DNA of 64,000 nucleotides from Azonexus sp. (GCA_030696345.1 JAUYSK010000019.1:124001-188000); one strand, 5' to 3'. Counted from the first letter of the stretch, positions 9,549-19,633 are shown. The notes: generated by a model from the letters alone, not told the origin. Numbers and translations: made by a program.

Positions 9549-10745
9549 CTATATCGAGCATTCCTCGCCTTCCGAATCCAATGCACAGAGCGAACTTTTA
9601 CCTTCTGCACGCAAAGTCCGGCAGGCGCTGCAAACCGAAGTTACCCAACCCTTGCATGACATCCTGGTTTCCGGAGGGGATTTGGCGAGCATTTCCTTCA
9701 GGCGATCAAAAAATTCATCCTGACTGACACTGTCGCCGCCGCAACCGGTCACAAAAACAACCCGGTTTCCTCCGGCAAGCACTGCAGCATCAAGACGACT
9801 GGCCGCCAGGCGCAATAATTCGTCAGTACTGGTTGCCGCACTGTCTTCAGGCAAGGCTGCGACACCGGCACTAACCGTGGCTTCGACTTTCTCCCCGCGC
9901 AACGAAATATTGGCTGCTACCAATGCCTTGCAAATTCGCCTGGCAAAACCCGCACACTGTTCACGCCCAGCAGTCGACGAAATAATGGCAACACGGCCTC
10001 CCACCAAGTGCAGGATGCTTTCCTGATCATGAATTTTCCCTTCCAGCATGCGGGAAAATTTCATGACTATCTTGTCGGCAAGCTCAGAACCATAGCGAAC
10101 CCTGAAGCCCTCGTAGCCATCTAGGCCAAAGACCAGTACCGCAACAGGCTGCCCCCCCTTCAGGGCCGAAAGAGAGGCTTGCAGGCATGGCTCGCCAGTT
10201 ACATTGGTCTGCGCCAGCGCGGGCGCTTCATCGGTCAACCCCGCCATCCCACCAACGCGTGACATGAAATCGCTTATGCCAACCTCTGTCTGACTCCCGA
10301 ATTCGTCGGAGACAGCGGCATCCGGAACATCAGAACTGGCGGCAACAGGCTCAGCCACTCTGTCGGGATAGACCAGATTGACCAGAAGACGCATGATCTC
10401 CGGGCCGGCTGTCTTTTTCGGGACAAATTGGGAAACACCGATCCGGGTTGCCAGTTCTCGTCCGGCATCGGGAAAACTGTCGGAAACAAGCAGAAAGAAT
10501 GGCAGGCGATTGAGGCGGGCCAGTTTGCTTGCACGCAGGCGCTCGACCAGTCCGGAACCGTCAAGATGGGTAATATCCAGCCCGGAAACAACTGCCGTGA
10601 TCGAAGAATCGAGCACAAGACTTTGCCAGGCCGACTCAGCGTCGCCCTCTTCGCAGACGTCGAAATTCCCGCGCAAATGCTTGGCCAGCGAGGCGCGGAC
10701 CACGCGGGAACCATCGACAATCAATACCTTCAGCAACTTCGTCAT
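9549..10745 (-). CDS. Response regulator with C-terminal degenerate GGDEF domain
   Basis: MTKLLKVLIVDGSRVVRASLAKHLRGNF...; GGDEF-like fold with HLVGGRVAII in place of GG(D/E)EF; Cys-rich tail. Confidence 0.8.
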   Translation of the reverse strand: MTKLLKVLIVDGSRVVRASLAKHLRGNFDVCEEGDAESAWQSLVLDSSITAVVSGLDITHLDGSGLVERLRASKLARLNRLPFFLLVSDSFPDAGRELATRIGVSQFVPKKTAGPEIMRLLVNLVYPDRVAEPVAASSDVPDAAVSDEFGSQTEVGISDFMSRVGGMAGLTDEAPALAQTNVTGEPCLQASLSALKGGQPVAVLVFGLDGYEGFRVRYGSELADKIVMKFSRMLEGKIHDQESILHLVGGRVAIISSTAGREQCAGFARRICKALVAANISLRGEKVEATVSAGVAALPEDSAATSTDELLRLAASRLDAAVLAGGNRVVFVTGCGGDSVSQDEFFDRLKEMLAKSPPETRMSCKGWVTSVCSACRTLRAEGKSSLCALDSEGEECSI

Positions 10746-10972
10746 ATCTCTTCCATACACAATCGATCGTTCTGCGCGATCGCTAAAATGCTATGACCAA
10801 TTGGATAGTCTAATTCATTCGGCAACAACGCGTTCAGTTATTGATATGCCATTTTGCGAACGCGGTTGAACTTATCGATTACATCTCGGTCAGATTTCGC
10901 AGCCTGTTGATTTTTTCCCTGTCTTAAGCCACATTTCAACCTCGCCTCTCCAAACTGATCCCCCATCCAACA

Positions 10973-11077
10973 ATGATCATAAAACGCCCACGCTCTCTGC
11001 ATTATCTGGTAGCACCGTCGGTCGTCGTGCGCGTCGTTGTCGTAGGCGTCGTAACACACGCGTCGCGGATCGGTTAA
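10973..11077 (+). CDS. ilvBN leader peptide (Val-rich, 34 aa)
   Basis: MIIKRPRSLHYLVAPSVVVRVVVVGVVTHASRIG*; 10 Val codons, followed by a strong terminator immediately upstream of ilvB. Confidence 0.88.
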   Translation: MIIKRPRSLHYLVAPSVVVRVVVVGVVTHASRIG

Positions 11078-11100
11078 GGAAGAGCAGACAGATTTCCCCA

Positions 11101-11136
11101 AACCCCGCCGGCGCAAACCGGCGGGGTTTTGTTTTT
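11101..11136 (+). terminator. Attenuator terminator of ilvBN
   Basis: AACCCCGCCGG-CGCAAA-CCGGCGGGGTTTTGTTTTT: 11-bp perfect stem and T-tract between leader ORF and ilvB. Confidence 0.92.
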
Positions 11137-11176
11137 GGAGCCCGCCGGTTGAGCCAACAACCCCAAGGAGAACTCC

Positions 11177-12847
11177 ATGACAGAAACCCTGAACGGTGCC
11201 CAGATCACCATCCACCTGCTTGAACGCCAAGGTATTCGTACCGTGGCCGGCATACCGGGCGGCGCCATCCTGCCTATTTACGATGCACTGGGACAGTCGA
11301 CCATCATCCACCATGTGCTGGCCCGTCACGAACAAGGGGCTGGCTTCATGGCGCAAGGAATGGCCCGGGTTACCGGCCAGGCTGCTGTCTGCCTTGCCTC
11401 CTCCGGCCCCGGCGCGACCAACCTGCTGACCGCCATCGCCGACGCCAAACTTGATTCGATTCCACTGATCGCCATCACCGGTCAGGTGCCACGTGCCATG
11501 ATCGGCACCGACGCCTTTCAGGAAGTCGATACCTACGGTTTAAGCATCCCGATTACCAAACACAATTTTCTGGTGTCCTCCGCCGAGGAACTGCTGGCGG
11601 TGATTCCCCGCGCTTTCCAGATTGCCACCTCCGGACGGCCCGGCCCGGTGCTGATCGACATTCCCAAGGATGTGCAGACTCAGGCGATCGAGATCACCGA
11701 ATGGCCGGAACCCGGTACCGCCCTGCCCGCCATTCCTGCTGATTCGCGGCTGATCGCCGAAGCAATCTCGATGATCAATGCCGCCGAGCGGCCCATCCTT
11801 TACCTCGGTGGCGGAGTGGTGCACTCCGGGGCAGCGAGTGCTGCGGTCGACCTCGCAGAAAAGGCAAATTTGCCTACCGTGATGACCCTGATGGCGCTCG
11901 GCGCAATGCCGGTTGATCACCGACTATCGCTCGGCATGCTGGGAATGCACGGGGCCCGCCACACCAATCTGGCGCTCGATGAATGCGACCTGTTGATCGC
12001 CGTCGGCGCCCGCTTCGACGACCGGGCAACCGGCAAGGTTGCCGCGTTTTGCCGCAACGCGAAGATCATCCATATCGACATAGACCCGGCCGAACTCGAC
12101 AAGATCAAGGCAGCGCATATCGGCATCACGGCCGATGTGAAGGAGGCGCTGAATCAGCTTCTGCCCGGCGTCGAGAGGAATAGCCGAAAAATCTGGGTTG
12201 ACCGCATCGACCAGTTGCAGGCTCAGTTTCCTTTCCGCATCCCGGAGGACGACAACCCACTGTCGCACTTTGGTCTTATCCGCACTGTGGCCGCCTGCCT
12301 CGATGACGACGCGATCATCGCCACCGACGTCGGCCAGCACCAGATGTGGGTGGCGCAGTATTACCCGCTACGCCGGCCACGCCAGTGGCTGACTTCCGGC
12401 GGACTGGGCACGATGGGCTTCGGCGTACCGGCCGCCATCGGCGCTGCGCTGGCGGCTCGCGATAAAACCGTTGTCTGCTTTACCGGTGACGGATCGATCA
12501 TGATGAATATTCAGGAACTGGTTACCGCTGCCGAGGAAAACGTCAATCTGAAGATCGTGCTGATGAACAACGCTACGCTGGGTCTGGTACATCAGCAGCA
12601 GACGCTGTTCTACGGTGAACGCCTGTTCGCCTCCCAATTCAAATCGATGCCTGATTTTGTCAAAATCGCCCAGGGATTCGGCATTGCTGCGGTCGACCTC
12701 GATCTGGCGACAAATCCCTGCGCTGCCCTGATGGAGGCCATCGCCCGCCCCGGCCCCTGCCTGATCCACGCCAGCATCGACGCCGAGCAGAAAGTCTTCC
12801 CGATGGTTCCACCCGGTGCCGCCAACCACGAAATGATTGGACATTGA
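11177..12847 (+). CDS. ilvB: Acetolactate synthase large subunit
   Basis: MTETLNGAQITIHLLERQGIRTVAGIPGGAILPIYDAL...GDGSIMMNIQELVTAAEENVNLKIVLMNN; ThDP-binding AHAS. Confidence 0.95.
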   Translation: MTETLNGAQITIHLLERQGIRTVAGIPGGAILPIYDALGQSTIIHHVLARHEQGAGFMAQGMARVTGQAAVCLASSGPGATNLLTAIADAKLDSIPLIAITGQVPRAMIGTDAFQEVDTYGLSIPITKHNFLVSSAEELLAVIPRAFQIATSGRPGPVLIDIPKDVQTQAIEITEWPEPGTALPAIPADSRLIAEAISMINAAERPILYLGGGVVHSGAASAAVDLAEKANLPTVMTLMALGAMPVDHRLSLGMLGMHGARHTNLALDECDLLIAVGARFDDRATGKVAAFCRNAKIIHIDIDPAELDKIKAAHIGITADVKEALNQLLPGVERNSRKIWVDRIDQLQAQFPFRIPEDDNPLSHFGLIRTVAACLDDDAIIATDVGQHQMWVAQYYPLRRPRQWLTSGGLGTMGFGVPAAIGAALAARDKTVVCFTGDGSIMMNIQELVTAAEENVNLKIVLMNNATLGLVHQQQTLFYGERLFASQFKSMPDFVKIAQGFGIAAVDLDLATNPCAALMEAIARPGPCLIHASIDAEQKVFPMVPPGAANHEMIGH

Positions 12848-12848
12848 A

Positions 12849-13160
12849 ATGAACGCCATCAACCGCAATGAACAACAAGCCATTTCCCGCGCCGTGCTGG
12901 AAATTGATGTCAATAATCATCCGGGCGTGATGTCGCATGTCGTCGGCCTCTTCTCCCGGCGCGCCTGCAACGTCGAGGGCATTCTCTGCCTGCCGCTCGA
13001 AGACGGAAAGCAGAGCCGGATATGGCTGTTGCTGAACGAAGACGCGCGCCTGCCGCAAATGGTCAAGCAGGTGGAGAAACTGGAAGACGTCATCAGGGTT
13101 CGACGCCACCCTGGCGATCACGCCGTCTTCTGTCAGTTGGAGGGATTCTTCCGGCCCTGA
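12849..13160 (+). CDS. ilvN: Acetolactate synthase small subunit
   Basis: [57 protein letters not shown]-domain IlvN. Confidence 0.93.
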   Translation: MNAINRNEQQAISRAVLEIDVNNHPGVMSHVVGLFSRRACNVEGILCLPLEDGKQSRIWLLLNEDARLPQMVKQVEKLEDVIRVRRHPGDHAVFCQLEGFFRP

Positions 13161-13179
13161 ATCCGGCCCGGCGGACTCG

Positions 13180-13551
13180 TTAAAGCGGGTCTGCCGATGC
13201 CTGCAAGCTTCGATGCTTCCTCACCTGGATCAAGGTTTCGTAGGCATGGATGATCTGCAACTGCTCATCGCTGATCGACTCGAAACGCAAGCCAACCAGA
13301 TGCTGATGACCGACGCGACGGATGCGCATCACGCTGACATAAGCCTCGACCGGACTGGCCAGATCAGGCGAGTCGATGGTGCAGAGGCCGACTTCACCAC
13401 TCGGCTTGGCACCAAGCACCGCAACATCAAGCATGACGCCGACGCCCGAGATGGAAATGTCAGCCGCGGGAAACTCAAAGTTCTGCCCGCCGATCTGCAA
13501 TTGCACCCGGCCTTTCAGATTGAAGCGAAGGGAACGGCGACGCTCTCTCAC
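13180..13551 (-). CDS. PilZ domain protein
   Basis: GTG start; [17 protein letters not shown]...[13 protein letters not shown]; PilZ R-rich and DxSxxG motifs. Confidence 0.8.
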   Translation of the reverse strand: MRERRRSLRFNLKGRVQLQIGGQNFEFPAADISISGVGVMLDVAVLGAKPSGEVGLCTIDSPDLASPVEAYVSVMRIRRVGHQHLVGLRFESISDEQLQIIHAYETLIQVRKHRSLQASADPL

Positions 13552-13698
13552 GATGGTCTTTCGTGTTTTAACGAAGAAGCATTTTCCCACGCTCCCGAGT
13601 TCATCGCAAAATTGATTCCAGCCAACCCGACACAGCTCAAATTGGCCAGGCCATGGCAAAGCTATACTTCCGGAACGCCCAACCCGATCAGCACCACG

Positions 13699-14526
13699 AT
13701 GACGACAAGCAACCCAACCTGGCAGAGCATCCGCGATTACTCGGACATCCTTTTTGAAACCGCCGAAGGCATTGCAAAAATCACCATCAATCGCCCCGAG
13801 AAGCGGAATGCCTTCCGGCCGGAAACGGTCGTTCAGTTGATCGATGCCTTTCATTGCGCCCATCACGACAACAGCATTGGCGCCATCATCCTGACCGGTG
13901 CCGGCAACGAGGCATTCTGCTCCGGCGGGGACCAGACAGTTCGCGGCAATGAAGGTTACATCGACGAAGGCGGAACACCGCACCTCAATATTCTCGATCT
14001 GCAGATGCAAATTCGCCGTTGCCCGAAACCGGTCGTTGCCATGGTTGCCGGCTACGCCATTGGTGGCGGCCATGTCCTGCATCTGGTCTGCGACCTGAGC
14101 ATCGCCGCCGAGAATGCCCGCTTCGGCCAGACCGGCCCACGCGTCGGCAGCTTTGACGCCGGGCTCGGGGCCGGCTTGCTGGCACGTAGCATCGGCATGA
14201 AACGAGCCAAGGAAATCTGGCTCCTGTGCCGTCAATACGACGCCGCAACGGCACTCGACTGGGGCCTGGTCAATGCAGTTGTCCCGGTTGAAAAACTGGA
14301 AGACGAAACCGTGGTCTGGTGCCGCCAGATGCTGCAATTGTCGCCAATGGCCCTGCGCCTGATCAAGGCCGGTTTCAACGCCGACACCGACGGCCTTGCC
14401 GGCATTCAGGAACTCGCCGGCAATGCTACCGGCCTCTTCTACATGACCGAAGAAGGCCAGGAAGGCCGCAATGCCTGGCTGGAGCGCCGCCCGCCCGACT
14501 TCGGGAAGTACCGCCGACGGCCGTGA
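13699..14526 (+). CDS. menB: 1,4-dihydroxy-2-naphthoyl-CoA synthase
   Basis: [74 protein letters not shown]...[23 protein letters not shown]. Confidence 0.93.
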   Translation: MTTSNPTWQSIRDYSDILFETAEGIAKITINRPEKRNAFRPETVVQLIDAFHCAHHDNSIGAIILTGAGNEAFCSGGDQTVRGNEGYIDEGGTPHLNILDLQMQIRRCPKPVVAMVAGYAIGGGHVLHLVCDLSIAAENARFGQTGPRVGSFDAGLGAGLLARSIGMKRAKEIWLLCRQYDAATALDWGLVNAVVPVEKLEDETVVWCRQMLQLSPMALRLIKAGFNADTDGLAGIQELAGNATGLFYMTEEGQEGRNAWLERRPPDFGKYRRRP

Positions 14527-15500
14527 ATATCGTTGCCGCCGATTGGCTACCCTACAGCTTGCCGCTCAAGCGCTCCTGGCAAACCAGCCAGGGAGTTCTC
14601 AGTGAGCGCCGCGGCAAGCTGCTCAGATTGCGCACCAGCGATGGTAAATTCGGCTGGGGTGACTGCGCCCCCTTGCCTGATTTTGGCATCGACGAGGCCT
14701 CCGCTGAAGCCTTCGCCGAGGAAACTGCCCAGTTGGATCTCGTCGCCCAAAAAGCCGGCTTGCCGCTCAATTCATGGCTCAGTGGACAGTCACCAATTGA
14801 GAGTCTTGCGGTCAACGCCAATTTAGGGGCTATTTCCAGTATTGGTGAAAGCGAACTGAATCTGGCACTAGCGGCTGGATATTCGGTGCTGAAGATAAAA
14901 GTCGGCCTGGGTGACTGGCAGGAGGAAGCTGTCCAACTGAAACGACTTGCCGGGCAGCTCCCTGCTGGCGGGCAATTTCGCCTCGATGCAAATGCCGCCT
15001 GGAACATGCCGGATGCCCGCGCTTTCCTGATCGCCTGCAACGAACTACCCATCGAAGGACTGGAAGAGCCGCTAAGGCAGCCGACCGCACAGGAACTAGC
15101 TTCCCTGCAGTCACTGGTAAATTTCCCGCTTGCCATCGACGAATCGGTTCGACTACTTGATCAGGCATTTTTTCATCACCCGCCAGTACGTCGCCTGATT
15201 CTCAAACCGGCCCGCCACGGGGGCTTACTTGCGACGATGAAAATTGGTCTGCAAGCAGGGACCGCGGGTATTGAATGTGTTGTTACTTCAAGTCTGGAAA
15301 GTAGCTGCGGCCTGCTTGCCTGCGCCCATCTTGCGGCTACGCTGGCGCCTCGATCAACGCACGGCCTGGCGACCGGCGATTGGCTGGCCAAAGATACCGG
15401 CCAACCACCCTCAATCAGCGAGGGGCGTTTATGGTTGCCGAAAGATGTGGGGTTGGGATTTATTCCGACACTTGATCAACGTATCGGGGAGTCCGCGTAA
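14523..15500 (+). CDS. menC: o-succinylbenzoate synthase
   Basis: Enolase superfamily: [10 protein letters not shown]...[10 protein letters not shown]...EGLEEPL...LAIDES...[13 protein letters not shown] start overlaps the menB stop. Confidence 0.88.
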   Translation: MNIVAADWLPYSLPLKRSWQTSQGVLSERRGKLLRLRTSDGKFGWGDCAPLPDFGIDEASAEAFAEETAQLDLVAQKAGLPLNSWLSGQSPIESLAVNANLGAISSIGESELNLALAAGYSVLKIKVGLGDWQEEAVQLKRLAGQLPAGGQFRLDANAAWNMPDARAFLIACNELPIEGLEEPLRQPTAQELASLQSLVNFPLAIDESVRLLDQAFFHHPPVRRLILKPARHGGLLATMKIGLQAGTAGIECVVTSSLESSCGLLACAHLAATLAPRSTHGLATGDWLAKDTGQPPSISEGRLWLPKDVGLGFIPTLDQRIGESA

Positions 15501-15573
15501 GTTTTTTCCCGAACCGATATTGCTTTTGTCGCAATCTGCCTAATTGAGCGCGGCCGGTTAAACCGGCCGGAAA

Positions 15574-16128
15574 TCACTTTTCGACGCTGTCGCCCGGATT
15601 GAACTGGAAGCCGGTAAACATGGTTCGGGTCTGGCTCTGCAGCTTGTCCTGCATCGTCTGGAACATTTTCGAGGACTGGTCCATGTAAGTCGACATCATG
15701 CTCTGCATGGCCGGCTGCTGGAAATTCAGGAACTGGGTCCAGAAATCCGTCTGCATGTTGGTGTTGTCGCCATTGCCGTAAATGGTGCGCGACTTGTCCT
15801 GCAGCTTGTTCTGGAAATCAACAAAGGTCTTCATGTTGTTTTCCAGATATTTGCCCAGCATTCCCTGCATGGCGCTACCGTAAAAACGAATGAAGCCCGA
15901 CAGCAATTCGCTGGAGAACATCGGCATACCGCCGGTTTCTTCTTCGAGAATAATCTGGAGCAGGATGCTGCGCGTCAGATCTTCGGCGCTCTTGGCATCA
16001 ACCACCATGAACAATTCAAACTTGAGAACCAGTTCCTTGACATCACTGAGCGTGATGTATGCACTCGTCTTGGTATCGTAAAGACGACGATTTGGGTATT
16101 TTTTGATCAGGCGGACAGGTTCAGTCAT
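15574..16128 (-). CDS. phaR: Polyhydroxyalkanoate synthesis repressor
   Basis: MTEPVRLIKKYPNRRLYDTKTSAYITLSDVKELV...; PHB/PHA accumulation regulator domain. Confidence 0.95.
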   Translation of the reverse strand: MTEPVRLIKKYPNRRLYDTKTSAYITLSDVKELVLKFELFMVVDAKSAEDLTRSILLQIILEEETGGMPMFSSELLSGFIRFYGSAMQGMLGKYLENNMKTFVDFQNKLQDKSRTIYGNGDNTNMQTDFWTQFLNFQQPAMQSMMSTYMDQSSKMFQTMQDKLQSQTRTMFTGFQFNPGDSVEK

Positions 16129-16179
16129 GCAAAGATCCTCAATACAAGTTTGTGTGCAGTGCAACATTATAGCGAAAAA

Positions 16180-16203
16180 AATAGGCACCCGGAGGCGCCT
16201 ATT
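16180..16203 (-). terminator. Intrinsic terminator at the end of the pha operon
   Basis: Minus strand AATAGGCGCCTCCGGGTGCCTATTTTTTTCGC. Confidence 0.85.
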
Positions 16204-16262
16204 GCTGTTGCAATGCAAAAATTCAGCAATGTTTCATGCCAAACCCTGCAACATTTTCTGGA

Positions 16263-17006
16263 TCACTGGTAGTACAAGCCACCGTTGATGTTCATCGTCG
16301 CACCGGTCATGAAACCAGCGATGTCGGAAGCCAGGTAAGCGCAGGCGCCACCAATTTCTTCCGGCTTGGCCAGACGCTTCATCGGCACGGTATCGATGAT
16401 GGATTGCAGCACTTCCGGCTTGATCGCCATAACCATCTTGGTCGCGACGTAACCCGGGCAGATGACGTTAACAGTCACGCCCTTGGCGGCCAGTTCGGCA
16501 GCCAGTGCCTTGGAGAAGCCGATTACGCCAGCCTTGGCTGCGGAGTAGTTGGTCTGACCAGCCTGACCCTTGACGCCGTTGACGGAGGAGATGTTGATGA
16601 TACGACCCCAGCCGCGGCCGGCCATCTTGGCGGACACTTGCTTGGTCATATTGAACAGTGAGGTCAGGTTGGTGGAAATAACTGCATCCCAGCCGTCCTT
16701 TTCCATCTTGGCAAACATCTTGTCGCGGGTGATACCGGCGTTGTTGATCAGGATGTCAACCGGACCAGCAGCAGCTTCCGCTTCGTTGACCATCTTTTCG
16801 CAATCTTCCAGGGAAGAAACGTCGCCGGCAACACAGACGAAATCATTGAAACCAGCAGCAGCCATTTCCTTCAGCCACTCATCCTTGTTATCGAATTGCG
16901 GATGGTAAGAAGCGACCACCTTGTGACCAGCCTTGGCCAATTCCTGACAAATTGCGGTACCCAGACCACCCATAGCGCCGGTTACGAGAGCAACACGTTG
17001 AGTCAT
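16263..17006 (-). CDS. phaB: Acetoacetyl-CoA reductase (first copy)
   Basis: SDR: RVALVTGAMGGLGTAICQ...NNAGITRDKMFAKM...TNYSAAKAGVIGFSKALAAE. Confidence 0.93.
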   Translation of the reverse strand: MTQRVALVTGAMGGLGTAICQELAKAGHKVVASYHPQFDNKDEWLKEMAAAGFNDFVCVAGDVSSLEDCEKMVNEAEAAAGPVDILINNAGITRDKMFAKMEKDGWDAVISTNLTSLFNMTKQVSAKMAGRGWGRIINISSVNGVKGQAGQTNYSAAKAGVIGFSKALAAELAAKGVTVNVICPGYVATKMVMAIKPEVLQSIIDTVPMKRLAKPEEIGGACAYLASDIAGFMTGATMNINGGLYYQ

Positions 17007-17056
17007 AGTTATTCCTTCCTGTTGTTGGTTTGAAAGCGGGGTAAATAATACGCCGG

Positions 17057-17797
17057 TCAGTACATGTGCTGGCCGCCGTTGATGGAAATATTAGCCCCAG
17101 TGACAAACGCCGCTTCATCAGAAGCGAGGTAAGCCACGAGGCCGGCGATTTCTTCCGGTTTCCCCAGTCGGTTGACCGGGATCTGCGGCAGAATTTTTGA
17201 ATCAAGAATTTCCTGCGGAATAGCCGTCACCATCTTGGTGCCGATATACCCCGGCGAAATGGTGTTGACCGTGACACCCTGCTTGGCCACCTCTAGCGCC
17301 AGCGCCTTGGTAAAACCGTGCATCCCGGCCTTGGCAGCCGAATAATTGGTCTGGCCGAAAGCACCTTTCTGGCCGTTGACCGAGCCGACGTTGATCACCC
17401 GGCCCCATTTACGTTCAATCATGCCATCCATGACCTGCTTGGTCATGTTGAAAACCGAATCAAGATTGGTGTGAATCACCGCATCCCAATCCGCCTTGGT
17501 CATTTTCTTGAAGGTCATGTCGCGAGTGATGCCGGCATTGTTGACCAGTACATCGACCGGGCCAACTTCCCTGGTCACGGTTTCGATACAGGCACACGCC
17601 GAGTCAAAATCGGTGACATCGCACGGATAGGCCTTGAAACCATAGCCCATGTTGTTCATGGCCTTCAACCAGTCCTGAACCTTGGCGTTGCCAGGCGAAT
17701 AGGTGGTAACCACTTTCATGCCCAGTGCAGCGAGCTTGACGCAAACCGCTTCGCCAAGCCCACCCATTCCACCTGTAACCAATGCAACTCGCGACAT
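17057..17797 (-). CDS. phaB: Acetoacetyl-CoA reductase (second, diverged copy)
   Basis: SDR: RVALVTGGMGGLGEAVCV...NNAGITRDMTFKKM...QTNYSAAKAGMHGFTKALALE. Confidence 0.93.
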   Translation of the reverse strand: MSRVALVTGGMGGLGEAVCVKLAALGMKVVTTYSPGNAKVQDWLKAMNNMGYGFKAYPCDVTDFDSACACIETVTREVGPVDVLVNNAGITRDMTFKKMTKADWDAVIHTNLDSVFNMTKQVMDGMIERKWGRVINVGSVNGQKGAFGQTNYSAAKAGMHGFTKALALEVAKQGVTVNTISPGYIGTKMVTAIPQEILDSKILPQIPVNRLGKPEEIAGLVAYLASDEAAFVTGANISINGGQHMY

Positions 17798-17823
17798 CGT
17801 TTCTCCTCCAGAAGCCCGACTTT

Positions 17824-19599
17824 TTATACGGCCCGTTCCTTGACGTAGCGACCCGGCGCCGGTTCGATCGGCTTGTACTTGGCATTACCGGGTTTGCGTG
17901 GCGCCCGCAGATCGCCAGCCAGCGGCTTGAGCCAGGCTGCCCAGTCGGTCCACCAGCTACCTTTTTTCTCCTCTGCTGCGGTCAACCACCCCTCAGCGTC
18001 CTTTTTCACATCTTCATTGATCCAGAAGCTGCGCTTGTTCTTGCTGGCGGGGTTGATCACACCGGCAATGTGGCCTGAAGCGCCCAAGACAAAGCGCACC
18101 TTGCCACCAAGAATTCGTGTGCTCTCATATGCCGACTGCCACGGAACGATATGATCTTCGCGGGTAGCCAGCAGATAGACCGGCATTTCAAGTGAGCCGA
18201 GATCGACGCTCTGGCCGCACATCTGAAGCTTGCCCGGGACGCGCAGGCTATTGTTCAGATAAAGGTTGCGCATATACCAGCAGGCGAACGGCCCCGGCAG
18301 ATTGGTCGAATCCGAATTCCAGTACAGCAGGTCAAAAGCCTGTGGTTTCTGGCCTTTCAGGTAATTGCCGGTAACGTAGTTCCAGACCAGATCATTGGCC
18401 CGCAGGAAAGAGAAGGTATTCTGCAGATCGCGCGCCGGTAACAGACCGCCATTGCCGATCGATGATTCACGAGCGGCAAGCCCCTGCTCATCGATAAAGA
18501 GGCCAATCTCGCCGGTATCGGAGAAATCAAGCAGCGTCGTCAGCAAGGTCAGCGATGCAACGATGTCTTCGCCACGCGCTTTCAGCACGGCCAGCGATGA
18601 AGTCAGGATCGTGCCGCCAACACAGAAACCAAGCGCATTCACCTGCTTGACCTTGCAGATTTCCTGAGCAACATGCAGCGCCGCAATCGGGCCTTGCTCC
18701 AGGCAATCATCCCAGGTCACGTGACCCTGTTCTTCCTTGGGGTTACGCCAGGAGACGAGGAAAACCGTGTTGCCCTGATCGACCATGAAGCGGATCAGGG
18801 AATTATCCGGCTGCAAATCCATGACATAAAACTTGTTGATGCAGGGCGGCACAACCACCAGCGGCCGCGTACCAACCTTGGGGGTGAGCGGCGTGTATTG
18901 AATGAGCTGCATCAGCTCGTTTTCGAACACGACAGCGCCTTCAGTGTTGGCAATGTTTTTGCCGACTTCGAACACCGATTCGTCGGTCATCGAAATACGA
19001 CCTTTTTCAAAGTCCTTGATCAGATTATTGATGCCGTCGGTAATGCTCTGGCCCTTGGTTTCGACAGCCAGCTTGATGAATTCCGGGTTGGTCGCAGCGA
19101 AATTGGAGGGGGCCATGGCATCAGTCACTTGACGCGCCAGGAAGCGCATGCGGTTCTTGGCTTTGTCATCTTCAGCCGGAATCACTTCAACCACTTGCTT
19201 GAGGTATTGGGTATTCAGCAGATAAGCCTGATGCAGGTAATCGTAAATCGGGCTATCACGCCATTCGGGCGCCGAGAAGCGACGATCACCGGGCTCCGGC
19301 GCCACCTTGAAGCTCTGTTCCTGACCCGGCTGCTTGGCCAGCACGGCCTGCCAGAGCGACATCTGTTGATCCATGAACTGCTTCTGCAAGGCCGTCATGG
19401 CTTGCGGATCAATGGTCGGGGGCGCAGCAGCAGGAGCCCCAGTCTTGCCGAGATACTCCATGAACTGCTGCGTCATGTTCTGCCCTGCCTGCATGAACTG
19501 CATGGCAGAACCCAAAAATACGTCGTTATCCTTCGGTCCCTGCGCCATGGGAAGACTCGTCTGTGTAGTTGTAGGGGTTGGAACTTTTGGATTCTGCAT
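17824..19599 (-). CDS. phaC: Class I polyhydroxyalkanoate synthase
   Basis: Lipase-like box NALGFCVGGTILTSSLA; VVVPPCINKFYVMDLQPDNSLIRFMVDQG. Confidence 0.96.
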   Translation of the reverse strand: MQNPKVPTPTTTQTSLPMAQGPKDNDVFLGSAMQFMQAGQNMTQQFMEYLGKTGAPAAAPPTIDPQAMTALQKQFMDQQMSLWQAVLAKQPGQEQSFKVAPEPGDRRFSAPEWRDSPIYDYLHQAYLLNTQYLKQVVEVIPAEDDKAKNRMRFLARQVTDAMAPSNFAATNPEFIKLAVETKGQSITDGINNLIKDFEKGRISMTDESVFEVGKNIANTEGAVVFENELMQLIQYTPLTPKVGTRPLVVVPPCINKFYVMDLQPDNSLIRFMVDQGNTVFLVSWRNPKEEQGHVTWDDCLEQGPIAALHVAQEICKVKQVNALGFCVGGTILTSSLAVLKARGEDIVASLTLLTTLLDFSDTGEIGLFIDEQGLAARESSIGNGGLLPARDLQNTFSFLRANDLVWNYVTGNYLKGQKPQAFDLLYWNSDSTNLPGPFACWYMRNLYLNNSLRVPGKLQMCGQSVDLGSLEMPVYLLATREDHIVPWQSAYESTRILGGKVRFVLGASGHIAGVINPASKNKRSFWINEDVKKDAEGWLTAAEEKKGSWWTDWAAWLKPLAGDLRAPRKPGNAKYKPIEPAPGRYVKERAV

Positions 19600-19633
19600 A
19601 CCGGCCAGAGCGCTGTCAATGCATAATTAAGGC

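Noticed and set aside
13552-14337. Upstream extension of the PilZ ORF (385 aa version)
   Set aside because: The extension is antisense to menB and has no domain; the PilZ domain alone begins at a GTG near 13551
15550-15568. GGCCGGTTTAACCGGCC hairpin between menC and phaR as a terminator
   Set aside because: Good dyad between convergent genes, but no adequate T-tract on either strand; left unassigned
18673-19626. 317-aa plus-strand ORF antisense to phaC
   Set aside because: Shadow ORF opposite a canonical PHA synthase
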